Below are positions 1 through 8,732 of a DNA stretch of 64,000 nucleotides, piece after piece; the stretch's first letter is position 1; each line of letters opens with the position of its first letter. Under the pieces are notes generated by a model. It ran no database searches, was not told the DNA's origin, and saw nothing but the letters and a program-made list of their open reading frames with translations. This stretch comes from Mesorhizobium sp. NBSH29. GTDB taxonomy: Bacteria > Pseudomonadota > Alphaproteobacteria > Rhizobiales > Rhizobiaceae. The stretch spans positions 310,001 to 374,000 of the forward strand of contig NZ_CP045492.1 of the NCBI RefSeq assembly GCF_015500055.1, read 5' to 3'. Position numbers and translations under genes: made by a program.

Positions 1-2276
1 GGCAGCTCACTCACCACCGAAAGGTCGTCACGTGCCTCCGGTGCCAGTTGCACCCGAATCGGGATCTGGCGGTCGCCCACGGTGAATTTTGCCAGGTTGG
101 CGTCAATGTCACCAATGGTGGCAATGCGTAAGGTCTCCGACAGCGTCGCTGTCGAGATACCAAGCTCGGCCAGCCGGTCGAGATCGGGCGAGACAATAAT
201 TTCGGGCCGGTCTAGCGCGGCGTTCGAACTGATCGCCCGGAATTTCCCGGTCTCGGCCATGGCGCTCTGGATCTTGCGCGCCTGTGCATCAAGCACGGCA
301 CCATCGGTACCCATGACGCCCAGCGCCAGCTGCCGCTCGCCGCGGTCATTGACGAAATAGGCGCGCAAATCCGGTACCGTCTCCATCTTCTTGAGCAGTA
401 TCTCCTCGATCTCCGCCTGCTTGATCGAACGCTCCGACTTATGGACCAGATCAGCAACGACGGTCGCCCGCCTGGTCTCCAGCGTTCCGGTTGGGTTCGA
501 CCCACCGATGACATAGACATTCTCGACCTCGGGCACCTCACGCATCAGAGTTGTGACCCGGTCGGTTACCATGCGCGTGTCTTCAAGCCGGCTGCCGGGC
601 GGCAGCTCCAGAGAGAAGACGATGCGGCTGGCATCCTCCTTGGGGATGAAGCCCGACGGCAAAGTGCCCATGGCGTAGATCGACCCCGCGAAAAAGCCGA
701 TACCAGCGAGTAGCGTCAGCCAGCGAAAGCGCAATGTCGTGCGCAACAGCCGTTCATAACCACGCATGATAATGCCGGGCTTGGGCTCTTCATGGACATG
801 GTCACGCATGAAATAGGCAGCCAGCATCGGCGTGATAAGTCGCGCGACGAGCAGCGAGAAAAACACCGCGACGGCCACTGTCAGTCCAAACTGCTTGAAA
901 TACTGGCCGGCAATGCCGCCCATGAAAGACACTGGCGCAAACACCGCCATGATCGTCGCAGAAATGGCGATCACCGCAAGGCCGATTTCGTCCGCAGCTT
1001 CCAAAGACGCGCGATAAGGCGATTTTCCCATTTTGATATGCCGCACGATATTCTCGATTTCGACGATCGCGTCGTCGACCAGAATACCCACCACCAGCGT
1101 GATGCCGAGCAGGCTGACGAGATTGAGCGAAAAGCCGAGCATGTCGATGGCCCAGAAAGCAGGCAGGATCGACAGCGGCAACGCTACAGCCGAGACCAAT
1201 GTAGCCCGGATATCGCGCAGGAACAAAAACACCACGATGATCGAAAGCACGGCGCCTTCAACCAGCGTTTCCATGGCCGAGTCATAATTACCGACCGTAT
1301 AGCTGACAGAATCGTCAACCTTCCTTACCACCACTTCCGGGTTCTCGGACTTTAGTGTGGTGACGGCTGCTTCAACGCGCTCATTGACCTCGACGTCGCT
1401 TTCACCCTTGCCCCGGAAGATCGCAAACGACACGACCGTCTGGCCATTGACCCGGGCGAAGGATTTCGGCTCCTCCCAGGAATCGCTGACCTTGGCGATA
1501 TCAGACAACAAAACCTTGCGACCGCCTGCGAGCGGGATTTCGAGCTTCTCGAGGTCTGCAAGTTCCTTGGCGCCACCCAGCGTACGGATCGACTGGGCGC
1601 GATCAGAAAAATCGGCGCTGCCGCCGGTGAGGTCAACATTGGCAGCACGCAGCGAGCGGTTGATATCGCCGGCTGTCACACCGAGGGCTTCAAGCCGGTT
1701 CGGATCGACATCGACATGGATTTCACGGGTAACCCCGCCATAACGGTCAACGCGGGCAACACCCTTGAGACCCTGCAACTTACGGATGACCGTGTCATCG
1801 ACAAACCAAGAGAGTTCCTCAGGCGTCATTGCAGGCGCTGTCACCGCATAGGTCAGGATCGCCTGGCCTTCAACCTCGACGCGCGCGATGACCGGCTTGT
1901 TGGAGGTGGCGGGCAGGTCGGACTGGATACGCTCGACCGCGTCCTTCACGTCGGTCACCGCTGTCGCTGTCTCGACTTCGAGGCGGAATTCCACGACCGT
2001 CTGCGAGCGGCTTTCAGTGATGGTCGAGATGACATTCTTAACGCCGCTGATGTTGGAAACCGCATCCTCGACCCGCTTGGTGACCTGGGTTTCCAGCTCG
2101 CTTGGAGCGACACCAGGATCAATTACGACAACTGAAACCAGCGGCACGTCGATGTTGGGAAAGCGCGTGATCGGCAGGCCCTTGAAGCTCATGAGCCCCA
2201 GCACGATCAACACGACAAAAAGCAGGATCGGTGCAATCGGATTGCGGATGGACCAAGCCGAAAAGTTCCAGTTCAT
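1..2276 (-). CDS. RND efflux permease (AcrB/HAE1-like), C-terminus beyond window
   Basis: Proton-driven inner-membrane pump of a tripartite multidrug efflux system. About 758 residues are visible of the roughly 1030 usual for the family; the rest lies beyond the left edge. The N-terminus has the short cytoplasmic start and first membrane helix (MNWNFSAWSIRNPIAPILLF), followed by a porter domain with the typical ELETQVTKRVEDAV segment. The TM4 proton-relay Asp pair sits in GILVDDAIVEIENIV at residues 401-402, close to AcrB Asp407/408. The start ATG overlaps the adaptor stop as ATGA, so the two are probably translationally coupled. Substrates cannot be told from sequence. Family assignment is secure. 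Confidence 0.93.
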   Translation of the reverse strand, partial: MNWNFSAWSIRNPIAPILLFVVLIVLGLMSFKGLPITRFPNIDVPLVSVVVIDPGVAPSELETQVTKRVEDAVSNISGVKNVISTITESRSQTVVEFRLEVETATAVTDVKDAVERIQSDLPATSNKPVIARVEVEGQAILTYAVTAPAMTPEELSWFVDDTVIRKLQGLKGVARVDRYGGVTREIHVDVDPNRLEALGVTAGDINRSLRAANVDLTGGSADFSDRAQSIRTLGGAKELADLEKLEIPLAGGRKVLLSDIAKVSDSWEEPKSFARVNGQTVVSFAIFRGKGESDVEVNERVEAAVTTLKSENPEVVVRKVDDSVSYTVGNYDSAMETLVEGAVLSIIVVFLFLRDIRATLVSAVALPLSILPAFWAIDMLGFSLNLVSLLGITLVVGILVDDAIVEIENIVRHIKMGKSPYRASLEAADEIGLAVIAISATIMAVFAPVSFMGGIAGQYFKQFGLTVAVAVFFSLLVARLITPMLAAYFMRDHVHEEPKPGIIMRGYERLLRTTLRFRWLTLLAGIGFFAGSIYAMGTLPSGFIPKEDASRIVFSLELPPGSRLEDTRMVTDRVTTLMREVPEVENVYVIGGSNPTGTLETRRATVVADLVHKSERSIKQAEIEEILLKKMETVPDLRAYFVNDRGERQLALGVMGTDGAVLDAQARKIQSAMAETGKFRAISSNAALDRPEIIVSPDLDRLAELGISTATLSETLRIATIGDIDANLAKFTVGDRQIPIRVQLAPEARDDLSVVSEL

Positions 2277-3487
2277 GGCTTGAGTGCCCCCATCACATCA
2301 CCGCGCACCGGCGTGACCATGTCGCCATCGGCAACAAACGTCCCGGCCCGCTCGATCACTTCGTCGCCGGCCGTCACGCCGGACTTCACTTCGACATAGC
2401 CCTCAGCCCGCGCACCGAGTGTCACCGGTACAGTATTCACCTTGCCGTCCCTCACCACTTGCAGAAATGGCTTCTGGTTGCGGAATGTAACCGCCCCCTC
2501 GGGCACCGCCACGCCATTGCGCCGCACCGCCTCGATCTCACCGCGGGCGAAATTGCCGACCCGAACGTCGCTGCTGTCGGCAATTGAGATATAGAGAGTG
2601 CCAAGCCGCGATCGCTGGTCGACCTCGGGTGAAATGCGGCGGATGTTTCCGGCAATCGGTGTGTCGCTGCCGGCGGGCATGACCGCGACCGGCATGTCGG
2701 CCTTCAGCCGTGGCAACGCCGTTTCAGCGACAGTTGCGGCGAGCTCGAATTCACCATCGATAGCAATGCGAAACAGCGGCCCGGCAGCGGCCGAGACAAT
2801 GCCTCCGAGCGTGGCGCTGCGGGCAAGCACAAGCCCGTCCGCCGGGGCCTTCACGTCGGTTTTGCCTAGTTGCAGCGAAATGTTCTTCTTCTGCGCATCG
2901 ATGACGGCAAGCTGCGCCTGCGAGGCAACAACTGCTTTTTGCGCCGCACCCAGCCTGGCTCGCGCGCTGTCAAATGCGTTCACTGCATTGTCCAGCTGCG
3001 CTTTGGCGGCAACGCCCTTTGCCTGCAATGTCTTGGACCGCGCCAACCCTTCCTTAGCCTGGCGAACGCCTACTTCGGAATCTGCAATCTGCGCTTCCAT
3101 CTGTGCGATATTGGCTTCGGCCTGCGCCCGGCTGGCGTCCATCTGTGCCAGTTGTGTCTCCAGCGAGGAGCGATCAAGCACCGCGAGAACATCGCCCTTC
3201 TTGACCCGGTCACCTTGGTCGGCATTGAGCTTCAGAACCGTTAGCCCGTTGAGGTCTGTGCCGGCGGCGGCCTCTTCCCGTGCCACGATGGTGCCGGTGA
3301 CGGACAAATGTTCGACCAGCTCGCGCTGCGCCGCAGCCACCACGCGGATGGCCGGCGGCGTCTGGATGACTATCTCCTCGGCCGGCGTTTCAGCCGCTGC
3401 AAAAACATTCTCCGGCAGCACAGTATAGGCAATGCTAGCCGCTAGAAGGATAGCAAAAGCGCCGATGATTGTTTTACGAACGGTCAT
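2273..3487 (-). CDS. RND efflux periplasmic adaptor (HlyD/MFP family)
   Basis: Membrane-fusion protein that links the RND pump to an outer-membrane channel; 404 residues. An N-terminal hydrophobic segment (residues 5-30, ending around VFAAAE) is a signal or anchor. It is followed by a lipoyl half-motif (DQGDRVKKGDVLAVLD), a long Ala/Gln-rich helical hairpin (about 110-215), the second lipoyl half (DVKAPADGLVLARSATLG) and beta-barrel and membrane-proximal domains. Start chosen at MTVRKT; a frame extends 50 codons further upstream but would put non-signal sequence ahead of the hydrophobic segment. It lies 46 bases downstream of the TetR gene on the same strand and overlaps the permease start by 4 bases, so the three probably form one operon. 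Confidence 0.92.
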   Translation of the reverse strand: MTVRKTIIGAFAILLAASIAYTVLPENVFAAAETPAEEIVIQTPPAIRVVAAAQRELVEHLSVTGTIVAREEAAAGTDLNGLTVLKLNADQGDRVKKGDVLAVLDRSSLETQLAQMDASRAQAEANIAQMEAQIADSEVGVRQAKEGLARSKTLQAKGVAAKAQLDNAVNAFDSARARLGAAQKAVVASQAQLAVIDAQKKNISLQLGKTDVKAPADGLVLARSATLGGIVSAAAGPLFRIAIDGEFELAATVAETALPRLKADMPVAVMPAGSDTPIAGNIRRISPEVDQRSRLGTLYISIADSSDVRVGNFARGEIEAVRRNGVAVPEGAVTFRNQKPFLQVVRDGKVNTVPVTLGARAEGYVEVKSGVTAGDEVIERAGTFVADGDMVTPVRGDVMGALKP

Positions 3488-3533
3488 TGTTACACTCAGT
3501 GTTTGGGCCGAAAGGCGCGTCAAAACGGCTATG

Positions 3534-4193
3534 TCAGGCGGGTCGTCTCGGGCGCAGCAATGCTTCCATCGACGCGCGCAGCATAATTTCAAGCTGGTCG
3601 CGGGAAACCCCACGCCCCAGCAGATCGCTAATCGCAAGCCCCTGTCCGATCGCCAGAATCATTGGCAAGAGCGCATCAAGCTCCACAATGGGGTCAATCT
3701 CGCCGCGCTCGACGGCCTGGTGAAGATAGGTTCGGAACCGGTCCTGAACCTCGGCCATGCAACCATCTCCGATGGCGCGAATGGTTTCATTGCGCAGCGA
3801 TTCTGTGGCGATTTCTGCGAAGATCGGCGCGTTGCCATTTTCGTGGGTGAAGGTGAGATGATCCAGTCCGCATGCGACGAACCCCTCGACCACGCAGGAA
3901 CTCTTTTCCATCGCCGCAAATTTTTCCGCATCCTGCCGCCGGTTGGCCTCGCAGATTGCCTGGATGATCGATTCCTTGGACGGGAAGTAACGATAGAGCG
4001 CGCCCGGGCTCATGCCTGCCTCGGCGCAAATCTGTTGCATGGAGGTGCCCTGAAAGCCAGAGCGCAGGAAACAAGCCTTCGCCGCATCAAGCACCCGCTG
4101 CACTTGCTGGTCGCGACGCTCCGCACGCGACGGCGCCTGAAAATCGCTTTCCGTCGGTATTTCGAATGCGCCTGGCGAACGTTCCTCGTCCAA
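3534..4193 (-). CDS. TetR/AcrR-family transcriptional regulator
   Basis: Likely local repressor of the efflux operon. The N-terminal helix-turn-helix reads QQICAEAGMSPGALYRYFPSK, the classic TetR DNA-recognition segment; the C-terminal ligand-binding part is variable, as expected. Two starts are possible. TTG at 4193 lies 4 bases after AAGGGAAG and gives 219 residues. ATG at 4217 gives 227 residues but lies only about 9 bases from the candidate -10, with no room for a ribosome site. I prefer the TTG. It is first in a same-strand run with the adaptor and pump, unlike the divergent arrangement of many acrR genes. A palindrome inside its promoter suggests autoregulation. Confidence 0.88.
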   Translation of the reverse strand: MDEERSPGAFEIPTESDFQAPSRAERRDQQVQRVLDAAKACFLRSGFQGTSMQQICAEAGMSPGALYRYFPSKESIIQAICEANRRQDAEKFAAMEKSSCVVEGFVACGLDHLTFTHENGNAPIFAEIATESLRNETIRAIGDGCMAEVQDRFRTYLHQAVERGEIDPIVELDALLPMILAIGQGLAISDLLGRGVSRDQLEIMLRASMEALLRPRRPA

Positions 4194-4225
4194 TGAACTT
4201 CCCTTACGTGCGAACAATCACTCTC

Positions 4226-4254
4226 CATTTATGCGAATGATCATTCTCAGTCAA
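4226..4254 (-). promoter_or_regulatory. Candidate promoter with palindromic TetR operator
   Basis: Reading the minus strand, TTGACT (4254-4249) is a good -35. The perfect 12-base palindrome GAATGATCATTC (4246-4235) fills the spacer, and CATAAA/TAAATG (about 4233-4226) is a weaker -10. An operator placed between -35 and -10 is typical of TetR-family self-repression. The link to this TetR protein is inferred from position. Confidence 0.5.
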
Positions 4255-4435
4255 GATGGTGCGATGCAGCATGCTGACATGACGGTGTCATGAGACATTG
4301 AATGCATCCATCTCCGGCAGATTATATTTGTCCCGGGGGAAAAAATTCGGTGCGGTGAACGATTCTGCGACTTTCTCCCCTCAAGTTAGGAAGCCGACGA
4401 CCTCAACGCATGTACGTCACGAAAAGTTGTAGATC

Positions 4436-5722
4436 TCATCCGACCACTGTCCTGGAACGGCTCGTTTCAGCCCGCCGCTCGAGAAAAATGCGGTCGCGTG
4501 CTGTGGGTGACAGCCGTGCCGCGCGCTCGAACTCGACAGCGGCTTCTTCAAAGCGATATAGCCTGAAAAGGAGATCGCCACGCGCCGCCGGCAGCAGGTG
4601 ATAGAACCCAACCGCCGGATCTTCTAGGAGCGGATCAAGCAGCGCTAGGCCGGCCTCCGGTCCATAAGCCATCGAAACCGCCACAGCGCGGTTAAGCGCC
4701 ACCACCGGTGACGGCGTCAACTCGGCCAACCCGTGATAGAGCGCCGCTATCCGTGCCCAGTCTGTATCCTCTGCGACACGCGCTCTGGCATGACAGGCAG
4801 CAATGGCAGCCTGGAAAGCATAGGGTCCACGCTGCGGCGCCAGCGATTCAGACCTTTCCAGCGCGGCCAGCCCGCGCCCGATCAACAGATGGTCCCAGCG
4901 TGCACGGTTCTGGTCAGGCAGACGAACAGGGTCGCCACTCCCATCCACCCGCGCCTTGAAGCGCGAGGCCTGCAACTCCATCAACGCGACCAACCCGTGA
5001 ACTTCCGGCTCGTCAGGTGCCAAGCCGGCGAGCACGCGACCAAGCCGCATGGCCTCTTCGCAAAGCTGGGGCCGGATCCAGTCTTCCCCGCTGCTGGCCG
5101 AATAGCCTTCATTGAAAATGAGATAAAGAACTTCCATCACCGAGGAGAGCCGGGTATTGCGTGCTTCCCCGCGCGGGATTTCAAAAGCTTCGCCTGAAGC
5201 GGCGAGCGCACGCTTGGCGCGCACGATGCGCTGCGCCACGGTTGTCTCCGAGACAAGGAAAGCGCGACCGATCTCCTCGGTCGTGAGACCCCCCAGCAAT
5301 TTCAGCGTCAGCGCAATCCGCGCTTCCGTCGCCAGCATCGGATGAGAGGCGACAAACATCAGCCCCAGCATGTCGTCGCCGATATCGTCGTCGAGTCGAT
5401 CTTCGATCTCAGCGGCACCCGAATTATTTTCGCTGTCGAGTTCATGGCCAATCTGGACATGCTTGCGATCAGCCATCGTCTGGCGCCGAAAGTGATCGAT
5501 AGCACGTCGCTTGGCGGTAGCCGTCAGCCACGCCCCTGGATTGGCAGGCACCCCGGATAGGGGCCACTGCTTCAGCGCAGCGATCAGCGCATCCTGCGCA
5601 AATTCCTCCGCCAGCCCTACGTCACGAACCATACGGGCGAGACCCGCAAGAATGCGGGTCTGCTCGATGCGCCATACCGCATCGATAGTGCGGGGGACGT
5701 CTCTGGTGTCGATCTTCGCCAC
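4436..5722 (-). CDS. ECF42-type RNA polymerase sigma factor with C-terminal extension
   Basis: Extracytoplasmic-function sigma factor of the long, anti-sigma-independent type; 428 residues against about 190 for a minimal ECF. The sigma-2 region is at about residues 20-90 (EEFAQDALIAALKQW, WLTATAKRRAIDHFRR) and sigma-4 at about 125-180 (TTEEIGRAFLVSETTVAQRIVRAK). A C-terminal SnoaL-unlike, TPR-like extension of about 240 residues contains FNEGYSASSGEDW and LAELTPSPVVALNRAVAVSM, which are hallmarks of ECF42. Start is GTG at 5722 with a weak ribosome site. The gene follows the YCII/DGPF gene by 60 bases on the same strand, the standard ECF42 pairing. Probably expressed from the promoter upstream of that partner. 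Confidence 0.9.
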   Translation of the reverse strand: MAKIDTRDVPRTIDAVWRIEQTRILAGLARMVRDVGLAEEFAQDALIAALKQWPLSGVPANPGAWLTATAKRRAIDHFRRQTMADRKHVQIGHELDSENNSGAAEIEDRLDDDIGDDMLGLMFVASHPMLATEARIALTLKLLGGLTTEEIGRAFLVSETTVAQRIVRAKRALAASGEAFEIPRGEARNTRLSSVMEVLYLIFNEGYSASSGEDWIRPQLCEEAMRLGRVLAGLAPDEPEVHGLVALMELQASRFKARVDGSGDPVRLPDQNRARWDHLLIGRGLAALERSESLAPQRGPYAFQAAIAACHARARVAEDTDWARIAALYHGLAELTPSPVVALNRAVAVSMAYGPEAGLALLDPLLEDPAVGFYHLLPAARGDLLFRLYRFEEAAVEFERAARLSPTARDRIFLERRAETSRSRTVVG

Positions 5723-5782
5723 GGGGCGAAATAATCATCGAATGGGAAGGGCAGCAAGCTCTGCAGAACGGGTGGTCTGCCC

Positions 5783-6211
5783 TTAACCCTTCAGATTTTC
5801 AGTTTGAGCACGCAGACGCTGTTCCTGTTCGCGGATTTCCGGCGTTGCCAGATCCCCGAAATCATCCATTTCGTAGAGGGTACGAATTTCGATATCCGAA
5901 TCTTCATTCATGGGATTGGGGCAACGCTTGACCCATTCAATCGCTTCTTCAAGCGAGCGCACCTGCCAGATCCAGAATCCGGCCACCAATTCCTTGGTTT
6001 CGGCAAATGGCCCGTCCGTGACCGTACGCTTGTCGCCCGAGAAGCGCACCCGCGCACCTTTGGCGCTGGGCTGGAGACCGTCACCAGCGAGCATGATGCC
6101 TGCCTTCACCAGTTCCTCATTGTAGTTCATCATCGCTTCCATCAGACCGTCGTCCGGCATTACGCCGGCTTCGCTCTGCGCAGTTGCCTTTACAATTACC
6201 ATGAAACGCAT
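5783..6211 (-). CDS. YCII-related DGPF-domain protein (ECF42 partner)
   Basis: Small cytoplasmic protein of 142 residues with a ferredoxin-like YCII fold. The family-naming DGPF motif is at residues 66-69, followed by AETKELVAGFWIW and an acidic tail. Such genes accompany ECF42 sigma factors; their biochemical role is not settled. Start set at MRFMVIVKA (ATG 6211) because AGGA lies 8 bases upstream. ATG 6217 also exists but sits directly on that ribosome site, and a longer frame to 6268 would add sequence foreign to the family. First gene of a two-gene unit with the sigma factor. Confidence 0.9.
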   Translation of the reverse strand: MRFMVIVKATAQSEAGVMPDDGLMEAMMNYNEELVKAGIMLAGDGLQPSAKGARVRFSGDKRTVTDGPFAETKELVAGFWIWQVRSLEEAIEWVKRCPNPMNEDSDIEIRTLYEMDDFGDLATPEIREQEQRLRAQTENLKG

Positions 6212-6266
6212 TGTCATCTTCCTTGTTTTGTCTGGCACGAAGCCTTTCGAACTGGCTTCTACCACC

Positions 6267-6295
6267 ACGTCGAACCACCGCAGTTCGTTTCGACA
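6267..6295 (-). promoter_or_regulatory. Candidate ECF42-dependent promoter
   Basis: On the minus strand TGTCGA (6295-6290) is followed after exactly 17 bases by CGACGT (6272-6267), about 55 bases upstream of the DGPF gene start. A TGTCGA-type -35 element is described for ECF42 sigma factors, so this is a plausible autoregulated promoter. The motif is seen; the sigma assignment is inference. Confidence 0.5.
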
Positions 6296-6514
6296 CGCGG
6301 CCAGAATTATTTTCGATCAGTTGACACGCTAGGCTGCTACGGATAACCGCAATTAAACCTCAATTCGTCACTAAGGGCCGATCACACTTGCGCGGGGCTC
6401 AATCCCGGCTTTGGTGGCGTCGAATGTTGCCCGACGCCTCCGTAACCCAGTTTCAGCTGCCGGCGCGTGGTGAGACCGCACGATTGTGCGCTCAACGACC
6501 ACAGGACAAATCTC

Positions 6515-6730
6515 ATGGCACTGCATAAATTTTCAATTGGCCAGACGGTCCGCCTGAAGGGTGGCTTTGGCCTATCCTCCAAAACCGCTGAACTGTACCA
6601 GGTCACGGGCACGCTGCCGCCGAAGGATAATTCCCCGCAATACCGCATCCGCAACGATGAGGAACGCCACGAGCGGGTGACGACCGAAGATAGCCTGGAA
6701 GAGATCGACGCGGCCGATACAGCCGACTAG
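6515..6730 (+). CDS. Small conserved-type protein, function unknown
   Basis: 71 residues, no signal peptide or membrane segment. The sequence starts FSIGQTVRLKGGFG, predicted as short beta strands like a small SH3/KOW-like barrel, then has PQYRIRND and an acidic tail (TTEDSLEEIDAAD). Start ATG 6515 is preceded by AGGA at about 8 bases. I recall similar short proteins with a G-Q-x-V start and a PQYRI motif in other rhizobia, but no function is known to me. Transcribed divergently from the DGPF/sigma unit. Confidence 0.65.
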   Translation: MALHKFSIGQTVRLKGGFGLSSKTAELYQVTGTLPPKDNSPQYRIRNDEERHERVTTEDSLEEIDAADTAD

Positions 6731-6767
6731 CATCGCGCCGGGGAAATTTCGTCAGGAGCGACTGTGC

Positions 6768-6992
6768 TCAAGCTTTGACGCGCTTCTTTTTGGCTGGCGC
6801 CGCACCCTGTTCCGCCAGTTCTGCTTCTTCGCGCGACAGGCGCAATTCTTTCAGCATCGATGTCTTGGCCTTACGCTTCTCGGCTTCAGCCGATTGCTCG
6901 GCCATTATTATATCGCGCGCACTCGCCTCGCGTTCCGTTTTGCGGAACTTCAGCTCAGCCCTCGCACGCGCGTCACTGGTTTTGTCGGTCAC
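6768..6992 (-). CDS. Small highly charged protein, function unknown
   Basis: 74 residues, almost entirely predicted alpha-helix, rich in Lys, Arg, Glu and Ala, ending in a basic AKKKRVKA tail. It begins MTDKTSDARARAELKFRK. No signal peptide or membrane segment. The upstream sequence on the minus strand contains GAGGATATCC, so ribosome binding is plausible. The charged helical character suggests a nucleic-acid-associated or coiled-coil protein, but that is a guess. Convergent with the preceding small gene. Confidence 0.6.
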   Translation of the reverse strand: MTDKTSDARARAELKFRKTEREASARDIIMAEQSAEAEKRKAKTSMLKELRLSREEAELAEQGAAPAKKKRVKA

Positions 6993-7192
6993 TGGATATC
7001 CTCGGACAAGTTCGGGAAAGTAAGAACCTGATAGCAGAGCCGGTGCGTTTGTTGGGAAATTTGTTCGCCAAGGGGTGCATTTCTAGCGGGACCTGTTAAA
7101 GTGCGCGCCACACCGGCCCGTCAATCCGGCGCGCCCCAACGTTTGCCCCGCGCTTCTGCGCATTTGGGCAGGCAAAAAAGTCAGGAAAAAAA

Positions 7193-7465
7193 TTGCAGGT
7201 ACTCGTCCGCGACAACAATGTCGAACAAGCTATGAGGGTTTTGAAGAAGAAGATGCAGCGCGAAGGCGTCTTCCGCGAAATGAAGGCGCGCCGCTCTTAC
7301 GAGAAGCCGTCTGAAAAGCGCGTGCGCGAAAAAGCTGAAGCTGTGCGCCGCACCCGCAAGGCAGCACGCAAGCAGGCACAGCGCGAAGGTTTGCTGCCAG
7401 CCCCGAAGAAGAAGATTATGCCGGGTCGTCCAGGCGCTCCGTCATCAGCAGCAGCACGCGCCTGA
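7193..7465 (+). CDS. rpsU: 30S ribosomal protein S21
   Basis: Small-subunit ribosomal protein of 90 residues. The core [20 protein letters not shown] and the basic helical [20 protein letters not shown] are diagnostic, and the alphaproteobacterial Lys/Arg/Ala-rich C-terminal tail ends in [14 protein letters not shown]. The start codon is TTG (7193), fixed by the conserved first residues (M-Q-V-L-V-R) and by AGGA six bases upstream. No in-frame ATG is available nearby. It is followed by a small open reading frame on the same strand. Confidence 0.96.
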   Translation: MQVLVRDNNVEQAMRVLKKKMQREGVFREMKARRSYEKPSEKRVREKAEAVRRTRKAARKQAQREGLLPAPKKKIMPGRPGAPSSAAARA

Positions 7466-7557
7466 TCGGCAGCATGCCTCAAGCTTGAGCGTTTCGCGCC
7501 CGCGGCTCGCTCACCCAGCACACGGTGGCATAAGCCACCCAATCAGGTTCGAGGCAC

Positions 7558-7731
7558 ATGATCCGTTTCAAGCAGAATCAGGCACCCTCCTCGAAGGAGG
7601 AGGCTCGACCAGCAGTCGCGCCCGCCGTTTCAGTGCCGGAAGCGATTCCTGAACAGAATCAGAACGAACCGGCGGCTGCACCGCGCAAGAGCCGGAAGGC
7701 AAAAACGTCGGCGCCAGAGCGTCTGCTCTAA
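7558..7731 (+). CDS. Small open reading frame, function unknown
   Basis: 57 residues: MIRFKQNQAPSSKEE, an Ala/Pro/Val-rich middle, and a basic PRKSRKAKTSAPERLL end. GAGG lies four bases before the ATG and the frame is clean from start to stop. The last 4 bases overlap the 3' end of the convergent gguC gene. Low complexity and disorder are obvious; no domain is recognisable. It sits 92 bases downstream of rpsU and could be co-transcribed. A GTGGC-ataa-GCCAC hairpin precedes it. Moderate doubt that it is translated. Confidence 0.45.
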   Translation: MIRFKQNQAPSSKEEARPAVAPAVSVPEAIPEQNQNEPAAAPRKSRKAKTSAPERLL

Positions 7732-8714
7732 AGCGCCCGCACCTCCACCGTCGTTTCGCCACTGAGCTTCATCGCATTGCGAAGCGGCAGGCCAAATCCC
7801 GGCGCTTCTATCTCGAACACATCGCCCTGTTCCACCGTGACGCCGTCGGCAAACGACAGCGTCGCTGTGCCAAACATGTGCACATGCACATCGCCGGGCT
7901 GGCGGAAGACATCATACTTGAAGTGGTGATACTCGAGATTGGCAATGGTGTGGGACATGTTGGTCTCACCCGACAAAAACGGCTTTTCCCACAGCGTCGT
8001 AGCCCCGCGCCTGATGCGCGACATGCCCTGTACATCGCCCGGCAGATCACCGACCAGGATCTCCGGGCCGATCGCCGCATTCCTAAGTTTCGAATGCGCG
8101 AGGTAAAGATAGTTGATCCGCTCGGTCACATGGTCAGAAAACTCGTTCGACAGCGCAAAACCGACCCGAAAAGGCGTGCCATCATCACCGATGATGTAGA
8201 TCCCGGCGATTTCAGGTTCCTCTCCGGCATCGAGCGCGAAGGAGGGCGACATCAGTGGCTGCCCGGGTTCAACCACCATGGTGCCATTGCCCTTGTAGAA
8301 CCATTCGGGCTGAACCCCTGGGCTGCCGTTTTTCGGCCTGCCTCCCTCGATGCCCATCTGAAACATCTTCATGGAATCGGTGAGTTTTGCTTCCGCATCC
8401 GCCTTCTTGTGCATGGCATCGCGCGTTGCGGCGGAGCCGAGATGCGTTAACCCGGTACCGGTGAGATGGAGGTGCGCCGGGTCGGGATGGCGGATGGGCG
8501 ACAGCACGCGGCCCTCTGAGTAGGCCGTCTCAAGGTCGATGGTTTCGCCAAGCCCGCGCGTCGCTATGACGGCTGCAAGCGGCTTGCCAGCGCGCACAGC
8601 TTCAAGCGCCAGCGCATAAACCGACTTGGCGCCCTGCACCGCACGCGCGGAATCTCCCTCACGCACCACAACACAATTAGTGCCGTCGATACCGGTAACT
8701 TGTGAAATCAGCAT
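7728..8714 (-). CDS. gguC: GguC, fumarylacetoacetate-hydrolase-superfamily (AraD1-type) protein
   Basis: 328 residues, FAH superfamily; last gene of the chvE-gguABC operon, 18 bases after gguB. Recognisable segments are a metal-site-like HxLxxTGxxH stretch (HLHLTGTGLTHLGSAATRD), PEWFYKG, an EPEIAGIYIIGDDGTP segment with the acidic residues expected of FAH metal ligands, and YLYLAHSKLRNAAIGPEI. Family members act on 2-keto-3-deoxy sugar acids, so a role in catabolism of the pentose or hexose imported by ChvE-GguAB is likely but unproven here. No signal peptide; cytoplasmic. Confidence 0.86.
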   Translation of the reverse strand: MLISQVTGIDGTNCVVVREGDSARAVQGAKSVYALALEAVRAGKPLAAVIATRGLGETIDLETAYSEGRVLSPIRHPDPAHLHLTGTGLTHLGSAATRDAMHKKADAEAKLTDSMKMFQMGIEGGRPKNGSPGVQPEWFYKGNGTMVVEPGQPLMSPSFALDAGEEPEIAGIYIIGDDGTPFRVGFALSNEFSDHVTERINYLYLAHSKLRNAAIGPEILVGDLPGDVQGMSRIRRGATTLWEKPFLSGETNMSHTIANLEYHHFKYDVFRQPGDVHVHMFGTATLSFADGVTVEQGDVFEIEAPGFGLPLRNAMKLSGETTVEVRAL

Positions 8715-8732
8715 GGTGGTGCCTCCGCCGCC

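Noticed and set aside
2598-3428. 276-codon plus-strand frame opposite the HlyD gene
   Set aside because: Ser/Ala/Thr-rich mirror of the adaptor's helical hairpin, not a protein family.
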